In this document: positions 1 to 9,334 of the stretch, piece by piece
How positions within the stretch are numbered: the first letter of the stretch is position 1
Layout of the letters: every line of letters starts with the position of its first letter
Origin: Oceanicola sp. D3
Lineage (GTDB): Bacteria > Pseudomonadota > Alphaproteobacteria > Rhodobacterales > Rhodobacteraceae
Length of the DNA: 64,000 nucleotides
Assembly (NCBI RefSeq): GCF_006351965.1
Contig: NZ_CP040932.1
Location: 682,001 to 746,000, forward strand
Direction of reading: 5' to 3'
The notes under the pieces: generated by a model
Database searches by the model: none
What the model saw: the letters and a program-made list of their open reading frames with translations, nothing else
Told to the model about the DNA's origin: nothing
Program-made: the position numbers and the translations under genes

Positions 1-2
1 CC

Positions 3-1616
3 CGGCGGCGGCTCACCGTGTTGGTGGCGACGGTTGCAATGTTTGCGGCCGTGCTGGCGCTTAGCCGGATGGCAACCTCACCGGGGATGACGCTGCTCTA
101 CGCTGGGCTGGAGCCTTCGGCTGCTGGTGAGGTGGTGACATCGCTGGATCAACGCGGCGTCGCCTACGACGTGCGCGGCGGGGCAATCTATGTTGATAGT
201 GCCCGGCGCGATGAGCTGCGGATGACCCTGGCGGGCGAAGGGCTGCCTGCGAACGGTGGGCAAGGCTATGAAATTCTTGATGGGTTGTCGGGTTTCGGCA
301 CCACCAGCCAGATGTTCGACGCGGCCTACTGGCGGGCCAAGGAGGGCGAATTGGCCCGCACCATCCTTGCCTCGCCGCGGGTGCGTGCGGCACGCGTGCA
401 CATTTCCAACCCGGCGTCCCAAGGCTTCGGGCGTGACACAGCCGCCTCGGCTTCGGTGGCCGTCACCGCCACCAGCGGGCGGGTCACCCCTGCGGAAGCG
501 AAGGCGTTCAAATTTCTCATCGCCAGTGCCGTGGCCGAGCTGTCTCCCGATGGGGTTTCGGTCATCGACGGCGCGAGCGGCGCGGTTGTGGCTGCCGACG
601 ATGCTGCCGGCGACCCTGCGGGCGAAGAGCGCGCCGAGAGCCTGCGCCGCAATGTTCAGCGTTTGCTGGAAGCGCACGTTGGGCCGGGCAATGCGGTGGT
701 GGAAATCTCGGTAGAAACCCAGACGGACCGAGAGCAAATCATCGAGCGAACTTTCGATCCGGATGGGCGCGTGGCGGTAAGCACGGAAACCGAAGAGCGT
801 TCCAATTCCGCGAGCGGCACCAATCCCGCGGCGGTCACGGTGGCGTCTAACCTGCCCGATGGCGAGGCCGGGGCAAATGGCGGTGAGAGCCAGAGCCAAG
901 AGACAACAACACGCGAGCGGACGAACTTTGAAGTTTCTGAAACGCAAAGAGAATTACTGCGCAGCCCGGGTGCGGTAAAGCGAGTGACGGTGGCCGTTCT
1001 GGTCGACGGTCTGCGCGGGGAAGACGCTAGCGGAGACCCAACGTGGACGGCGCGCAGCGATGAGCAGTTGGAGGCCCTGCGCGAGCTTGTCGCCAGCGCC
1101 GTGGGTTTTAATGAAGCGCGTGGCGATCAGATCACAATCAAATCGCTCCAGTTTGAACCCGTTGCGCAGGTGGGCGCGGCAGCGGGTGGCTCGCTTCTTG
1201 ACGGGCTGAACATCATGACCCTCATCCAACTTGCAATCCTCGCGCTGGTCACTCTGGGGCTTGGGCTTTTCGTTCTGAAGCCAGCCCTTACGGCGCAGGC
1301 TCTTCCCGCGCCAGAGGCCCCGGTGGCGTCGCTGCCGCCCGGAGCCCCGGCAGACTCCGGCCCCAATCTGGATGACGTGCCCATGCCCGACGCGCTGACC
1401 GGCGAGATTGACGACAGCGACATCGAATTGCCCGATCTGGCGGTCGTGAACGACTTTGATGTCTCCGGCGTGCCCGGCATGGGTGACATGGGCAGCTTTG
1501 GCGCGGGCAGCGATGATCCGGTGGCCCGGCTTCGAAACATGATTGAAGAGCGGCAAGACGAGACGATCGAAATCCTCAAGAGCTGGATGGAAGAGGATGA
1601 GGAGGCGCAGGCATGA
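3..1616 (+). CDS. fliF: Flagellar MS-ring protein FliF (5' end outside window)
   Basis: FliF forms the membrane-embedded MS ring on which the flagellar rotor and export apparatus assemble. The reading frame is open to the left edge of the window, so only the first residues are missing; the visible protein begins with the basic end of the N-terminal membrane helix. The YscJ/FliF ring domain follows (about residues 25-190), then an acidic Ser/Gly-rich periplasmic insertion, a second membrane helix (about residues 400-420) and an acidic C-terminal tail of the kind that binds FliG. The stop overlaps the next start by 4 bases (ATGA). Downstream are a fliH-like gene, fliN and fliP, which fixes the identity. 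fliG does not follow, unlike in enteric operons. Confidence 0.95.
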   Translation, partial: RRRLTVLVATVAMFAAVLALSRMATSPGMTLLYAGLEPSAAGEVVTSLDQRGVAYDVRGGAIYVDSARRDELRMTLAGEGLPANGGQGYEILDGLSGFGTTSQMFDAAYWRAKEGELARTILASPRVRAARVHISNPASQGFGRDTAASASVAVTATSGRVTPAEAKAFKFLIASAVAELSPDGVSVIDGASGAVVAADDAAGDPAGEERAESLRRNVQRLLEAHVGPGNAVVEISVETQTDREQIIERTFDPDGRVAVSTETEERSNSASGTNPAAVTVASNLPDGEAGANGGESQSQETTTRERTNFEVSETQRELLRSPGAVKRVTVAVLVDGLRGEDASGDPTWTARSDEQLEALRELVASAVGFNEARGDQITIKSLQFEPVAQVGAAAGGSLLDGLNIMTLIQLAILALVTLGLGLFVLKPALTAQALPAPEAPVASLPPGAPADSGPNLDDVPMPDALTGEIDDSDIELPDLAVVNDFDVSGVPGMGDMGSFGAGSDDPVARLRNMIEERQDETIEILKSWMEEDEEAQA

Positions 1617-2206
1617 GCAGCGACGGCCTCAAGCTTGAAGAATTCAGCTCCGCGCCGAAAGCCGCGCGCGCCAAGGCTGTGGGCGAGAGCACTCTGGCCG
1701 AGGCTCAGCTCGCCTCCTTCGACAAGGGCTACCGCGAAGGCTGGGAAGATGCCTCGCGCGCACATGCTGATGAGCAAAAAGCCATCGGCGCGGATCTCGC
1801 CCGCGCTCTGGACGACATGAGCTTCACCTATCACGAAGCCCGCCGCGCCATGCTGGGCGAAATGGAAGGGCTGTTGGCCGGAATCGTGGGCAAGGTTTTG
1901 CCCGCAACTGTGCGAGGCAGCCTCGGGCCGGTGATTCTGGAGCGCATCGACGCGGCGGTGAAAGCCCGAAGCGAAGTCTCTGTCGAAATTACCGTCGCGC
2001 CGGAAAATCGCGCCCGTCTGGAGCCGCTGCTTCAGGGCGAGGCGACCATTCCGGTCCGGCTGGCCGAGGAGCCGAGCCTCGCGGAGGGGCAGGCGGTTCT
2101 TCGCTTCGCCAGCGCCGAAGAAATCATCGATCTCGATGCAGTGCTCGCGGGCATTGCCGAGGTGGTGGAAGGGTATTTTGAGGGTCAGGCGACCCGGGAA
2201 GGATGA
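1613..2206 (+). CDS. FliH-like flagellar export ATPase accessory protein
   Basis: A 197-residue acidic, helical soluble protein placed between fliF and fliN. Position and build fit FliH, the stator that regulates the export ATPase FliI. The N-terminal third is charged with a GYREGWEDA segment resembling the Gly-rich repeat region of FliH proteins. The C-terminal part (about residues 90-190) has the alternating pattern of the FliH/V-ATPase E-subunit fold. Start ATG overlaps the fliF stop, suggesting translational coupling. Sequence similarity to classical FliH is weak, so the name rests largely on context. No fliI is adjacent. Confidence 0.65.
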   Translation: MSSDGLKLEEFSSAPKAARAKAVGESTLAEAQLASFDKGYREGWEDASRAHADEQKAIGADLARALDDMSFTYHEARRAMLGEMEGLLAGIVGKVLPATVRGSLGPVILERIDAAVKARSEVSVEITVAPENRARLEPLLQGEATIPVRLAEEPSLAEGQAVLRFASAEEIIDLDAVLAGIAEVVEGYFEGQATREG

Positions 2207-2209
2207 CGC

Positions 2210-2485
2210 ATGTCAGAGGAAATGAAGGGCAAGGAGAGCCCGTTCACGCAGGTGCCGGTCGAGATCACGGTGGCCGTGGGCAAGGCCCGGCCGCGGGTGT
2301 CCGAGCTGTTGAAGCTGGGGCCGGATGCCGTGCTGCCGCTCGACCGCCGGGTGGAAGACCCGGTGGAACTTTATGTCGGAGACAAGCTGATTGCCCGAGG
2401 CGAGTTGACCGAGGCCGAAGAGGGCCAGCCCGGCCAACTGGCCGTGCGGTTGACCGAAGTGGCAGACCTCAAAGGCGGCATTTGA
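2210..2485 (+). CDS. fliN: Flagellar motor switch protein FliN
   Basis: A 91-residue protein made almost entirely of a SpoA/FliN C-ring domain: short charged N-terminus, then PVEITVAVGKARPRVSELL, a hydrophobic beta core with PVELYVGDKLIARGEL and a closing beta strand. FliN forms the lower C-ring with FliM and takes part in switching and export. It starts 3 bases after the fliH-like stop and ends 5 bases before fliP, so the four genes look like one transcript. Length is typical of short alphaproteobacterial FliN. Confidence 0.92.
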   Translation: MSEEMKGKESPFTQVPVEITVAVGKARPRVSELLKLGPDAVLPLDRRVEDPVELYVGDKLIARGELTEAEEGQPGQLAVRLTEVADLKGGI

Positions 2486-2490
2486 CGGCG

Positions 2491-3219
2491 ATGTATGGCG
2501 CGGCTCGTCTGGCACTGGCGCTATTGTTCATAGCGGGGCCGCTGGCCGCGCAGGATATTTCCGTCGATCTGGGCGAGGGATCGGGGGCGCTTACAAATCA
2601 GACGATCAGTCTCTTTGCGCTGATCACGATCCTGAGCCTCGTGCCGGGCATCGCGGTGATGATCACCTGCTTCCCGTTCATCGTCACGGTGCTCTCAATC
2701 CTCCGGCAGGCGATCGGCCTTCAGCAATCGCCTCCCAATATGCTGATCGTCTCTCTGGCGCTCTTCCTGACCTACTTCATCATGGATCCGGTGTTGCAAG
2801 AGGCCTGGACCACCGGTGTTCAGCCGCTGCTCGATGAGCAGATCGCTGTGGAACAGGCCTTCACCAACACCATGGCACCCTTCCGCGTTTTCATGGCGGC
2901 ACGGGTGGATCCCGAGACCTTCGGCACCTTGAACGAACTGCGTGCCGGTGTGGCAGCCACAACCCCGCCGGGGGAGGCGCCTCTTTCGCTGCTGGTGCCT
3001 TCTTTCCTGTTGAGCGAAGTCGAACGGGCCTTTCAGATCGGGTTCCTCATCTTCCTGCCGTTCCTCATTATCGACCTAGTCGTGGCTGCGGTTCTGATGT
3101 CGATGGGGATGATGATGGTGCCCCCCGCAATCGTTTCCTTGCCCTTCAAGCTGGCCTTCTTCGTGGTAGCCGATGGCTGGGCTCTGATTGCCGGGGCGCT
3201 CGTCAGGAGCTATTTCTAA
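2491..3219 (+). CDS. fliP: Flagellar type III export gate protein FliP
   Basis: FliP is a core subunit of the FliPQR export gate in the inner membrane. The 242-residue product has a signal peptide (MYGAARLALALLFIAGPLAAQ), then the conserved segments IVTVLSILRQAIGLQQSPPN, FLTYFIMDPV and near the C-terminus the motif GMMMVPPAIVSLPFKLAFF. Four membrane segments are visible. I chose ATG 2491, which opens on the signal peptide; the same frame is open further upstream but only overlaps fliN there. It ends the plus-strand flagellar block; fliQ and fliR do not follow. Confidence 0.95.
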   Translation: MYGAARLALALLFIAGPLAAQDISVDLGEGSGALTNQTISLFALITILSLVPGIAVMITCFPFIVTVLSILRQAIGLQQSPPNMLIVSLALFLTYFIMDPVLQEAWTTGVQPLLDEQIAVEQAFTNTMAPFRVFMAARVDPETFGTLNELRAGVAATTPPGEAPLSLLVPSFLLSEVERAFQIGFLIFLPFLIIDLVVAAVLMSMGMMMVPPAIVSLPFKLAFFVVADGWALIAGALVRSYF

Positions 3220-3393
3220 CAGGCTGGCACGGGCGCTTCGCCAACCGCTTGGTCCGCTCTGTTCGACCGATCGGAACTCGCTTTAGATCTTGGGTCGACA
3301 CCGAAGCCTCAACTGGCTCCTCTCAAGCACCCAAACCACGGCTCTAAAAGGAGCCATCCCACCTCATTGCCGCGGTGGCGACGTTGCGCTGGG

Positions 3394-4497
3394 TCACCTC
3401 ACAATGAAGTCTGCATGCAGGGCGCCAGCGGCCTTGATGCTCTTCAGAATGTCGATCATGTCGCGCGGTGAGACGCCAAGAGCGTTCAGGCCCGCGACCA
3501 CTTCAGAGAGCGAGGTGCCGGCCGCCACCTCAGCCAGGCCGATGCCCGGTTCTTCATCAATCTCTGCGGTCGTATTGGGCAGCACAACGGTTTCACCCGG
3601 GGCAAAGGGGTTGGGCTGCACGGCAATCGGCTTCTCCTCGATCCGGATCGTGAGGTTCCCCTGGCTCACGGCGACGCGGCTTATACGCACGTCTTCGCCC
3701 ATGACGATGGTGCCCGACCGCTGATCGACGACCACCATGGCACGGCGCTGCGGTTCGACGGCGATGTTCTCGATCCGGCTGACCACGTGAGCAGGGGAGC
3801 GCGTGCTTGCACCGCCAAGCTCCACCTGCACAGTGCCCGCATCAAGCATCCGCGCGATCGGGCGCCCAAAGCTGCCGTTGATGGCGGCCTCGATGCGGCT
3901 GGCGGTGGTGAAGTCTTGCGTGCGCAAAGCCAGCCGCATGGTTCTAAGCTGGGTGAAGTCGAAGGGCACTTCCCGCTCAACTCTCGCGCCAGAGGGCACG
4001 GTGCCGGCAGTTGGTACGCCTTGTGTGACGGTCGCACCATCTCCCTCCGCCGAGGCCCCGCCGGCAATAATGGTTCCTTGTGCAACGGCGTAAATCTGGC
4101 CGTCGGCGGCGGTGAGCGGCGTCATCACCAGAGTGCCACCGAGCAGGCTCTTGGCATCGCCAATGGCTGAGACCGTAACATCAATCTGGCTGCCGGCCCG
4201 CGCGAAGGGCGGCAGGGTGGCGGTTACGAATACAGCGGCCACATTCTTGGGCCGAAACTGCTCGCCGGTGACGTTCACGCCAAGCCGTTCCAGCATGTTC
4301 TGCATGATTTCCTCGGTAAAGGGCGCGTTGCGCAAGCCGTCACCTGAGCCGTTGAGGCCAACCACGAGGCCGTAGCCCACAAGGTCGTTGCCGCGAACCC
4401 CGTCAAATTCGACGAGATCCTTGATGCGCACGGGGGTGGCTTGGGCCGCGCTAACAAGGCTCAGCGCGAGGAGGTAGGCGAGGATTTTGCGAAACAT
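3394..4497 (-). CDS. flgI: Flagellar P-ring protein FlgI
   Basis: FlgI builds the periplasmic P ring, a bushing around the flagellar rod. The 367-residue protein has a Sec signal (MFRKILAYLLALSLVSAAQA, cleavage near residue 20) and then the family hallmark RIKDLVEFDGVRGNDLVGYG and GLNGSGDGLRNAPFTEE. The C-terminal motif SLSEVVAGLNALGVSPRD is also typical. Length matches the family. The start overlaps the stop of flgL by 1 base, so it is the last gene of the flgE-flgK-flgL-flgI run. It faces fliP across 174 bases with no strong terminator. Confidence 0.96.
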   Translation of the reverse strand: MFRKILAYLLALSLVSAAQATPVRIKDLVEFDGVRGNDLVGYGLVVGLNGSGDGLRNAPFTEEIMQNMLERLGVNVTGEQFRPKNVAAVFVTATLPPFARAGSQIDVTVSAIGDAKSLLGGTLVMTPLTAADGQIYAVAQGTIIAGGASAEGDGATVTQGVPTAGTVPSGARVEREVPFDFTQLRTMRLALRTQDFTTASRIEAAINGSFGRPIARMLDAGTVQVELGGASTRSPAHVVSRIENIAVEPQRRAMVVVDQRSGTIVMGEDVRISRVAVSQGNLTIRIEEKPIAVQPNPFAPGETVVLPNTTAEIDEEPGIGLAEVAAGTSLSEVVAGLNALGVSPRDMIDILKSIKAAGALHADFIVR

Positions 4498-5504
4498 CAG
4501 AGGTAATTCACCAGGCTTAGGGACTGCATTCTGGCAGTCATCGCGTAGATCGTTTCAAGCTGCGTCTGGACTTGCTGCAGGCGCGAGGCGGTTTCATAGG
4601 GATCAACCTCGAGCAGGCTGGCGCGGGTCATCGTCAGGGCAGAACTTTCGGCGGTGCGGGCGGCATCGGCCTCCTCGATCAGCTCTTCAACTGTTCCGAG
4701 ACGCGCCTGCAGCTGTGTCAGGCCGGATTCACCCTCGATCAGGGTTTCACCCGCACGTTGCATCAACTCGGCGCGGGCCGCCGTATCGCCCGCGAGGGCC
4801 CCATCGGCGATGAGGCCGGCAAGGGCGATGCCTTTCAGCGTGTCGCGCAACTCGCTGTCAAAGGCGGTGAAGCCAAGGTCTGCAGAAACGTCTTGGCCAA
4901 TATCCACAGAGTCCAGCGGCGTGGTGGAGCCAAGATAAACCGTCGTTTCAAAGCCGCCACCAGGGTCGAACCACGCGTCGACGGCGGCCATGAGGCTGGC
5001 CACATCCGTGGCGCCCGCTGTCGCAGCGGAGAGTCCGGCCATGAGGGTCGGGGCGTCGGCCACGGCGGGGCCGCTCACGTCTTCCCCCGCAAAGACGCTA
5101 CGCCCGCCAAACTCTGTGTTGAGCGCGGCCAGCACAGGCTGGAGGCGGGCGGCAGTGTCGGCCGCGGCGGTGCCAATCAGTTCCGGCTGTGCCGCCTGAC
5201 TGGCGTTCAGCAGGTTGGAGGCTGATTTCGCCCCGAAAGAAGAGATCGTCTGAAAGGCGTGCTGCATCACCGACGCGAAGTTGGCAGCCTCGGTGCTTGC
5301 GGTCTGAAACGCAGCGTTGCGCGAGAGGGTCATCTCGATGCTGGTGATCGGGGCAAAATCGCCACCCACCGCTTCTGCAATGCTGGATTTGCGCCCGGTT
5401 GCAAGCTCTTGCGACAGGCGGTTCATCTCCGACTTCACGTCATGATTGGAGCGATTCATCTGGAACAGGCGGGCGAGATCGCCGTGGCCGAGTTGTGTTA
5501 GCAT
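4497..5504 (-). CDS. flgL: Hook-filament junction protein FlgL (flagellin family)
   Basis: A 335-residue flagellin-family protein. The N-terminal helix (SEMNRLSQELATGRKSS) and C-terminal helix (ETASRLQQVQTQLETIYAMT) form the conserved D0/D1 coiled coil; the middle is variable and Ala/Thr-rich. Position directly after flgK and before flgI makes it FlgL (HAP3) rather than a filament flagellin. It is exported through the flagellar type III system and has no Sec signal. It starts 13 bases after the flgK stop. Confidence 0.9.
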   Translation of the reverse strand: MLTQLGHGDLARLFQMNRSNHDVKSEMNRLSQELATGRKSSIAEAVGGDFAPITSIEMTLSRNAAFQTASTEAANFASVMQHAFQTISSFGAKSASNLLNASQAAQPELIGTAAADTAARLQPVLAALNTEFGGRSVFAGEDVSGPAVADAPTLMAGLSAATAGATDVASLMAAVDAWFDPGGGFETTVYLGSTTPLDSVDIGQDVSADLGFTAFDSELRDTLKGIALAGLIADGALAGDTAARAELMQRAGETLIEGESGLTQLQARLGTVEELIEEADAARTAESSALTMTRASLLEVDPYETASRLQQVQTQLETIYAMTARMQSLSLVNYL

Positions 5505-5517
5505 CAGGTCAGCCCTT

Positions 5518-6963
5518 TCAGATGGCCATGATCCGTTGGATCAAATCGTCAATCGTCTGAATGACCTTTGCGTTGGCAGCGTAGGCCTGTTCGACGATCA
5601 GAAGGTGTTGCAACTCGCGGTCGGTATCTACGCCGCCTGCGAGTTCGGTGGCGCGAAGCGTGTCGTAGCGGGCCATCTGGAAGCCCATCTCCACCTCGCC
5701 CGCCTCGCGTTCGGCGGCGAGCCCGGAGAGAAAGTCAGCGGCATGACCAGAGGCAGACCGCGACAGGCCCGTGGCTGCTGCCGAGGTGGAGGCGCGACTT
5801 TCGCCAAGACGATCGGTGAGAGATTGAAGGAGCGATGCGTTTCCAACAGGTCCAGCGCTCACCGCGCCGAGGCCATCACGCAGGCGCCAGCTGTCACCAC
5901 CCTGATCCGGGTCAGCCAGTATGTTGAACTCAAGCCGGGCGGAAAGGCCCTCTTCATCAGCGGTGATGAAGGCCGCGCCGCCATCGGTAAACAGGCCCGC
6001 GTCTCCTGCGCCAAGGGTCGGGTCGAGCGCGGGGTCTTGAAAGCGTTCCACAAGGTCGCGCGCCATCATGTCGAGGCTGGCCTGTGCGTCCACGGCAATC
6101 TCGTCGCGCTGGGCGAAAAGGGCGTGAAGGCTGCCACCGGCGAAGGGCGCGTTGTTGCCATCGGTGCGCACCGGATTGCCGTTGAGGGTAAGGCCGGAGA
6201 GTGCGCCAGAGCCAAGCGTCATGTCCGGCGTGATGAGGTTGACGGTGGAAAAGCCAACCTCCGCCGCGGTGCCCTCCAGCATAATACCGCCGGTGGGCGT
6301 GAAGAGGGCAACCTTGCCGCCCTCCCTCTGTACTTGCCTGAGCGGTACGATCTCGGCGATGCCGTCGATCAGCACCTGGCGCTGGTCGTGCAGGGCCGCG
6401 GCATTCTGGCCGTTGGAGGAAGAATTGAAGATCAGCGCATTCAGCTCAGCCACCTGTTCAAGCGAGGTATTCAGCTTGTCGACCATGCGGGCAATGCCCT
6501 GATCGGCTTCCAGCCGCATGTCTTGAATGCCGTCCGATATGCCTTCAAACTTTCTGGCAAGTGCCGCACCGGCGCGCGCGGCGGTATCGAGCCGTGCCGA
6601 AACATCGGGGCGGCTCGAGGCCTCGATGAGGGCACCCTCGAAGCGGGCATAGGCCGCTGTGAGCGAGCTGGCTTGGTCAGGGGCACCGAGCAATCCCTCA
6701 ATGCGGCTGAGCGCATCTGCGCGGGTCTGGGCGTCGCCCGCCGCCGCCTGCGCCAAGCGCCTGTCACCGATCAGCCGCTCGTCGACGTTGCGTTGAACCG
6801 CGCCCACCTCGACCCCGCCCAGGGGCCGGACGGAAAGGCTCATGGAGCGCCGCCCATACCCCTCGGTCAGCGCGTTGGCGATGTTGGAGCTGATGAGGTC
6901 GGTCGCGCGGCGGGTGGCGTTCAACCCAGATAGGGCGGCCGACATGGATGCGGAGAGGGACAT
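5518..6963 (-). CDS. flgK: Hook-associated protein FlgK (HAP1)
   Basis: FlgK joins hook to filament. The 481-residue product has the N-terminal rod/hook motif (ALSGLNATRRATDLISSNIA, residues 12-31) and the C-terminal helix ELQHLLIVEQAYAANAKVIQ shared with hook proteins. The central region resembles the flagellin-like coiled-coil domain of FlgK. It lies 37 bases downstream of flgE and 13 upstream of flgL, with no room for a separate strong promoter, so co-transcription from flgE is likely. Confidence 0.93.
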   Translation of the reverse strand: MSLSASMSAALSGLNATRRATDLISSNIANALTEGYGRRSMSLSVRPLGGVEVGAVQRNVDERLIGDRRLAQAAAGDAQTRADALSRIEGLLGAPDQASSLTAAYARFEGALIEASSRPDVSARLDTAARAGAALARKFEGISDGIQDMRLEADQGIARMVDKLNTSLEQVAELNALIFNSSSNGQNAAALHDQRQVLIDGIAEIVPLRQVQREGGKVALFTPTGGIMLEGTAAEVGFSTVNLITPDMTLGSGALSGLTLNGNPVRTDGNNAPFAGGSLHALFAQRDEIAVDAQASLDMMARDLVERFQDPALDPTLGAGDAGLFTDGGAAFITADEEGLSARLEFNILADPDQGGDSWRLRDGLGAVSAGPVGNASLLQSLTDRLGESRASTSAAATGLSRSASGHAADFLSGLAAEREAGEVEMGFQMARYDTLRATELAGGVDTDRELQHLLIVEQAYAANAKVIQTIDDLIQRIMAI

Positions 6964-7000
6964 GGGGAGCCTCTTTCAGTTCTGGCAGATCAAGCGCCGG

Positions 7001-8311
7001 TCAGCGCTTGATGTTGGTGGTTTCCTGGAGCATCTCATCGACGGTCTGGATAACCTTGGCGTTCGACGAATAGGCCCTCTGGGTCTGGATCAGGGCGGTC
7101 AGCTCACCGGCCACATCCGTGGCGCTCTCTTCCAGCGCGTAGCTCAAAATATCGCCGGTGGGCCCGTCTGCGGCATCCCAGAGGAAGAAGGAGCCAGAGG
7201 CGTTGGAGGTTTGGTAGGTCTGGTTATCCAGCGCGAGCAGGCCATTGGGATTGGGCAGGTCGACCAGTGGAATCTGGTAAATCGTGCGGGTGATGCCAAT
7301 GTCGAAGGCCGCCGAGAGGAAGCCGTTGGCATCAACCTCGACCGAAACCATGTTGCCCACAGGCGAGCCATCCTTGCTGATGGAGGTGGGGGCAAAGCTG
7401 TCGGAAAGCTGCGTCATCAGGTTGCCCGATCCGAGCGCGCCGATGTTCACATCAATCGGGCCGCCATCCACGGTGATGGTGAACACGCCTGTTAACCCGT
7501 CATAAGTACCGCCAGCCGCGCCGGGTGCTTGGTTCACCGCCAGGAGGGTGCCGCCGGAGCCGCGGGTATCATCGAACACCAGTTCGTATTCGCCCACCAC
7601 GCCCCCGCCCGAGGCAGAGTCGGTGATGACCATGTCCCAGGTGTTGGAAGAGCCCGTGGCCGGGATCTGCGGCGTGAAGGTGATGGAGAGCGACTCAGAT
7701 GTGCCGAGGTTGTCGTAATACTCGATCGACAGGTCCAGCGGGTTGCCGGAGGCGTCAAAATCGGTCTCCGTGGCAGGGAGGTTCATGCCCAGTTGCATGT
7801 TCTCGGTGGGCTCGCCGGCAAACTGGTTCACGTTGATCTGGATCGGCTCCAGCCCGTCAGCGGTGTCGCGCGCAAAGTTGGGGATTGAGCCGTCGGAGTC
7901 GGCGGGCCAGCCCATGAGCACGAGGCCCGACTCGGTCACCAGATAGCCATCGGCGTTGGTGCGGAAGGAGCCGGTTGTGGCCAGATACATCGGCCTGTCG
8001 CCGGTCAGGTTGTTCAGCGAGCTCTCGGTTGTGACGGGCAAAAATCCGCGCCCGCGCACCGCAAGATCAGTGGGGTTTTCCGTGGAAAGCAACGCGCCGG
8101 GCTGGTCGATAAAGCGGGTGGTCGTCACCCGCACGCCGCCGGCGGAATAGGTGCCGCGGCCAGAGGTGATGACCATGGCGTGAAAGTCAGTCACCGCGCG
8201 CTTGTAGCCGTTGGTCGCGCTGTTGGCGATGTTGTCAGAAATCGTGGCGAGACGGCTGGCATTGGCCGCCAGCCCTGCCACACCCGCGTTGAGCGAGGAG
8301 GAGATCGTCAT
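7001..8311 (-). CDS. flgE: Flagellar hook protein FlgE
   Basis: A 436-residue hook protein. The N-terminal motif NASRLATISDNIANSATNGY and the C-terminal helix (ELTALIQTQRAYSSNAKVIQ) are the flagellar rod/hook signature, and the middle carries the FlgE D1/D2 beta domains with a DFDASGNPLDLSIEYYDNLG segment. It begins the flgE-flgK-flgL-flgI run. ATG 8311 is preceded by an AAGGAG ribosome site. A CtrA-like box lies 59 bases upstream at the same offset as one in front of motB. Confidence 0.95.
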   Translation of the reverse strand: MTISSSLNAGVAGLAANASRLATISDNIANSATNGYKRAVTDFHAMVITSGRGTYSAGGVRVTTTRFIDQPGALLSTENPTDLAVRGRGFLPVTTESSLNNLTGDRPMYLATTGSFRTNADGYLVTESGLVLMGWPADSDGSIPNFARDTADGLEPIQINVNQFAGEPTENMQLGMNLPATETDFDASGNPLDLSIEYYDNLGTSESLSITFTPQIPATGSSNTWDMVITDSASGGGVVGEYELVFDDTRGSGGTLLAVNQAPGAAGGTYDGLTGVFTITVDGGPIDVNIGALGSGNLMTQLSDSFAPTSISKDGSPVGNMVSVEVDANGFLSAAFDIGITRTIYQIPLVDLPNPNGLLALDNQTYQTSNASGSFFLWDAADGPTGDILSYALEESATDVAGELTALIQTQRAYSSNAKVIQTVDEMLQETTNIKR

Positions 8312-8369
8312 AAGGAGCGCCTTTCTGCTGCTAAGAGCCTTGCTTGCGAGGCACTATGGCGGGGCGTCC

Positions 8370-8384
8370 TTAAGGGAGGGCTAA
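8370..8384 (-). promoter_or_regulatory. CtrA-like box upstream of flgE
   Basis: On the plus strand this reads TTAA, seven bases, CTAA; on the gene strand TTAG-N7-TTAA. CtrA of alphaproteobacteria is known to bind TTAA-N7-TTAA(C), so 7 of 8 core bases match. It ends 59 bases before the flgE start codon. The flanking decamer CAGATAAAAT recurs next to the box before motB. Regulator identity is inferred. Confidence 0.55.
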
Positions 8385-8424
8385 CAGATAAAATGCCATC
8401 TGCTTTGCCCCGGTTTCGCCACAA

Positions 8425-9276
8425 TCAGATGTCCGTGCGCAGCAGGATAAACTCCAGCCGGTTGTTGCGGATCGACATGGGGTTGCCCTCGATCGGCTTG
8501 CGGTCGGCAAAGCCCGAAACGCGCTGCAACCGGTCGCCGTTCAGCCCGGAGTCAACGAGCAGGCGATGCCCCGCCGCCGCGCGATCTGCTGAAAGCTGCC
8601 AAACCGGGTTGTTGGCCCGCACAACCGGCTCCGCGGCTGTGTGCCCGTTCACCGCAACCGGGTTGGCCGCAAGGTCGAAGACGCGCGCTAGCATGGCTGC
8701 GATCTCCTCCATGATCAGCGTCGGCTCGTCGGTGCCGGGCTTGAACAGCGGCACACCCTCGATGTCGAAAACCTCCACGATCAGCCCTTCATCGGTCACC
8801 TTGGTAACGATGTGGCGCAGCGCCTCGCTGGCCGCCATGCTCTCGCCCGACATCGCCATCAGCGCCTGCTCGATATCTTCCAGATCCACCGATTGGGTCA
8901 GGCTTTCCTCCTTGGCGGCCCCTGCGGCATCCCCCTGCTCACCCGCGGCCTGATTGGCCGATGTCGGGTTTTCGGCACTGGCCCCGGTGCCGTTCTGCGG
9001 CAGGGTCTCTTCGGTAAACACGCTGTCGCCGCCAAAAGTCCCATCGCCGCCGCCCGACACGCGCGAGAGCGGCACATTGGGGTTGAAGTAATCGGCAATG
9101 CCCTTGCGCTGCTTCTCCGTGGTCGCATTCAGCAGCCACATCAGCATGAAAAACGCCATCATCGCCGTCACGAAGTCGGCATAGGCCACCTTCCACGCGC
9201 CGCCGTGATGACCATCGCCCGAGATGATCTTCTTCTTCTTGATAATGATCGGTCGCACATCGTTAGCGGCAGACAT
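8425..9276 (-). CDS. motB: Flagellar motor stator protein MotB
   Basis: MotB anchors the stator to peptidoglycan and carries the proton-conducting Asp. The 283-residue protein has a Lys-rich cytoplasmic start, one membrane helix with the motif YADFVTAMMAFFMLMWLL (Asp34 is the expected proton-binding residue), a Gly/Ala-rich linker and a C-terminal OmpA-like domain with QLSADRAAAGHRLL and RVSGFADRKPI. motA is not adjacent. It is monocistronic by layout, with its own CtrA-like box 59 bases upstream, and lies 113 bases upstream of flgE. Confidence 0.95.
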   Translation of the reverse strand: MSAANDVRPIIIKKKKIISGDGHHGGAWKVAYADFVTAMMAFFMLMWLLNATTEKQRKGIADYFNPNVPLSRVSGGGDGTFGGDSVFTEETLPQNGTGASAENPTSANQAAGEQGDAAGAAKEESLTQSVDLEDIEQALMAMSGESMAASEALRHIVTKVTDEGLIVEVFDIEGVPLFKPGTDEPTLIMEEIAAMLARVFDLAANPVAVNGHTAAEPVVRANNPVWQLSADRAAAGHRLLVDSGLNGDRLQRVSGFADRKPIEGNPMSIRNNRLEFILLRTDI

Positions 9277-9334
9277 ACCACGCCCCTCGTTTCTACACCT
9301 TTCTTCACCCGAGGGCAGATGTAGCAGGGGGGCG

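Noticed and set aside
2203-2490. Upstream extension of the fliP frame
   Set aside because: It overlaps fliN in another frame and is Arg/Gly-rich; the signal peptide begins at 2491.
3340-3355. Hairpin GGCTC-N6-GAGCC between fliP and flgI
   Set aside because: Only 5 bp, no T-run; too weak to call a terminator.
5446-6933. Open frame of about 495 codons on the plus strand
   Set aside because: Antisense to flgK; composition is that of a shadow frame with no recognisable domain.
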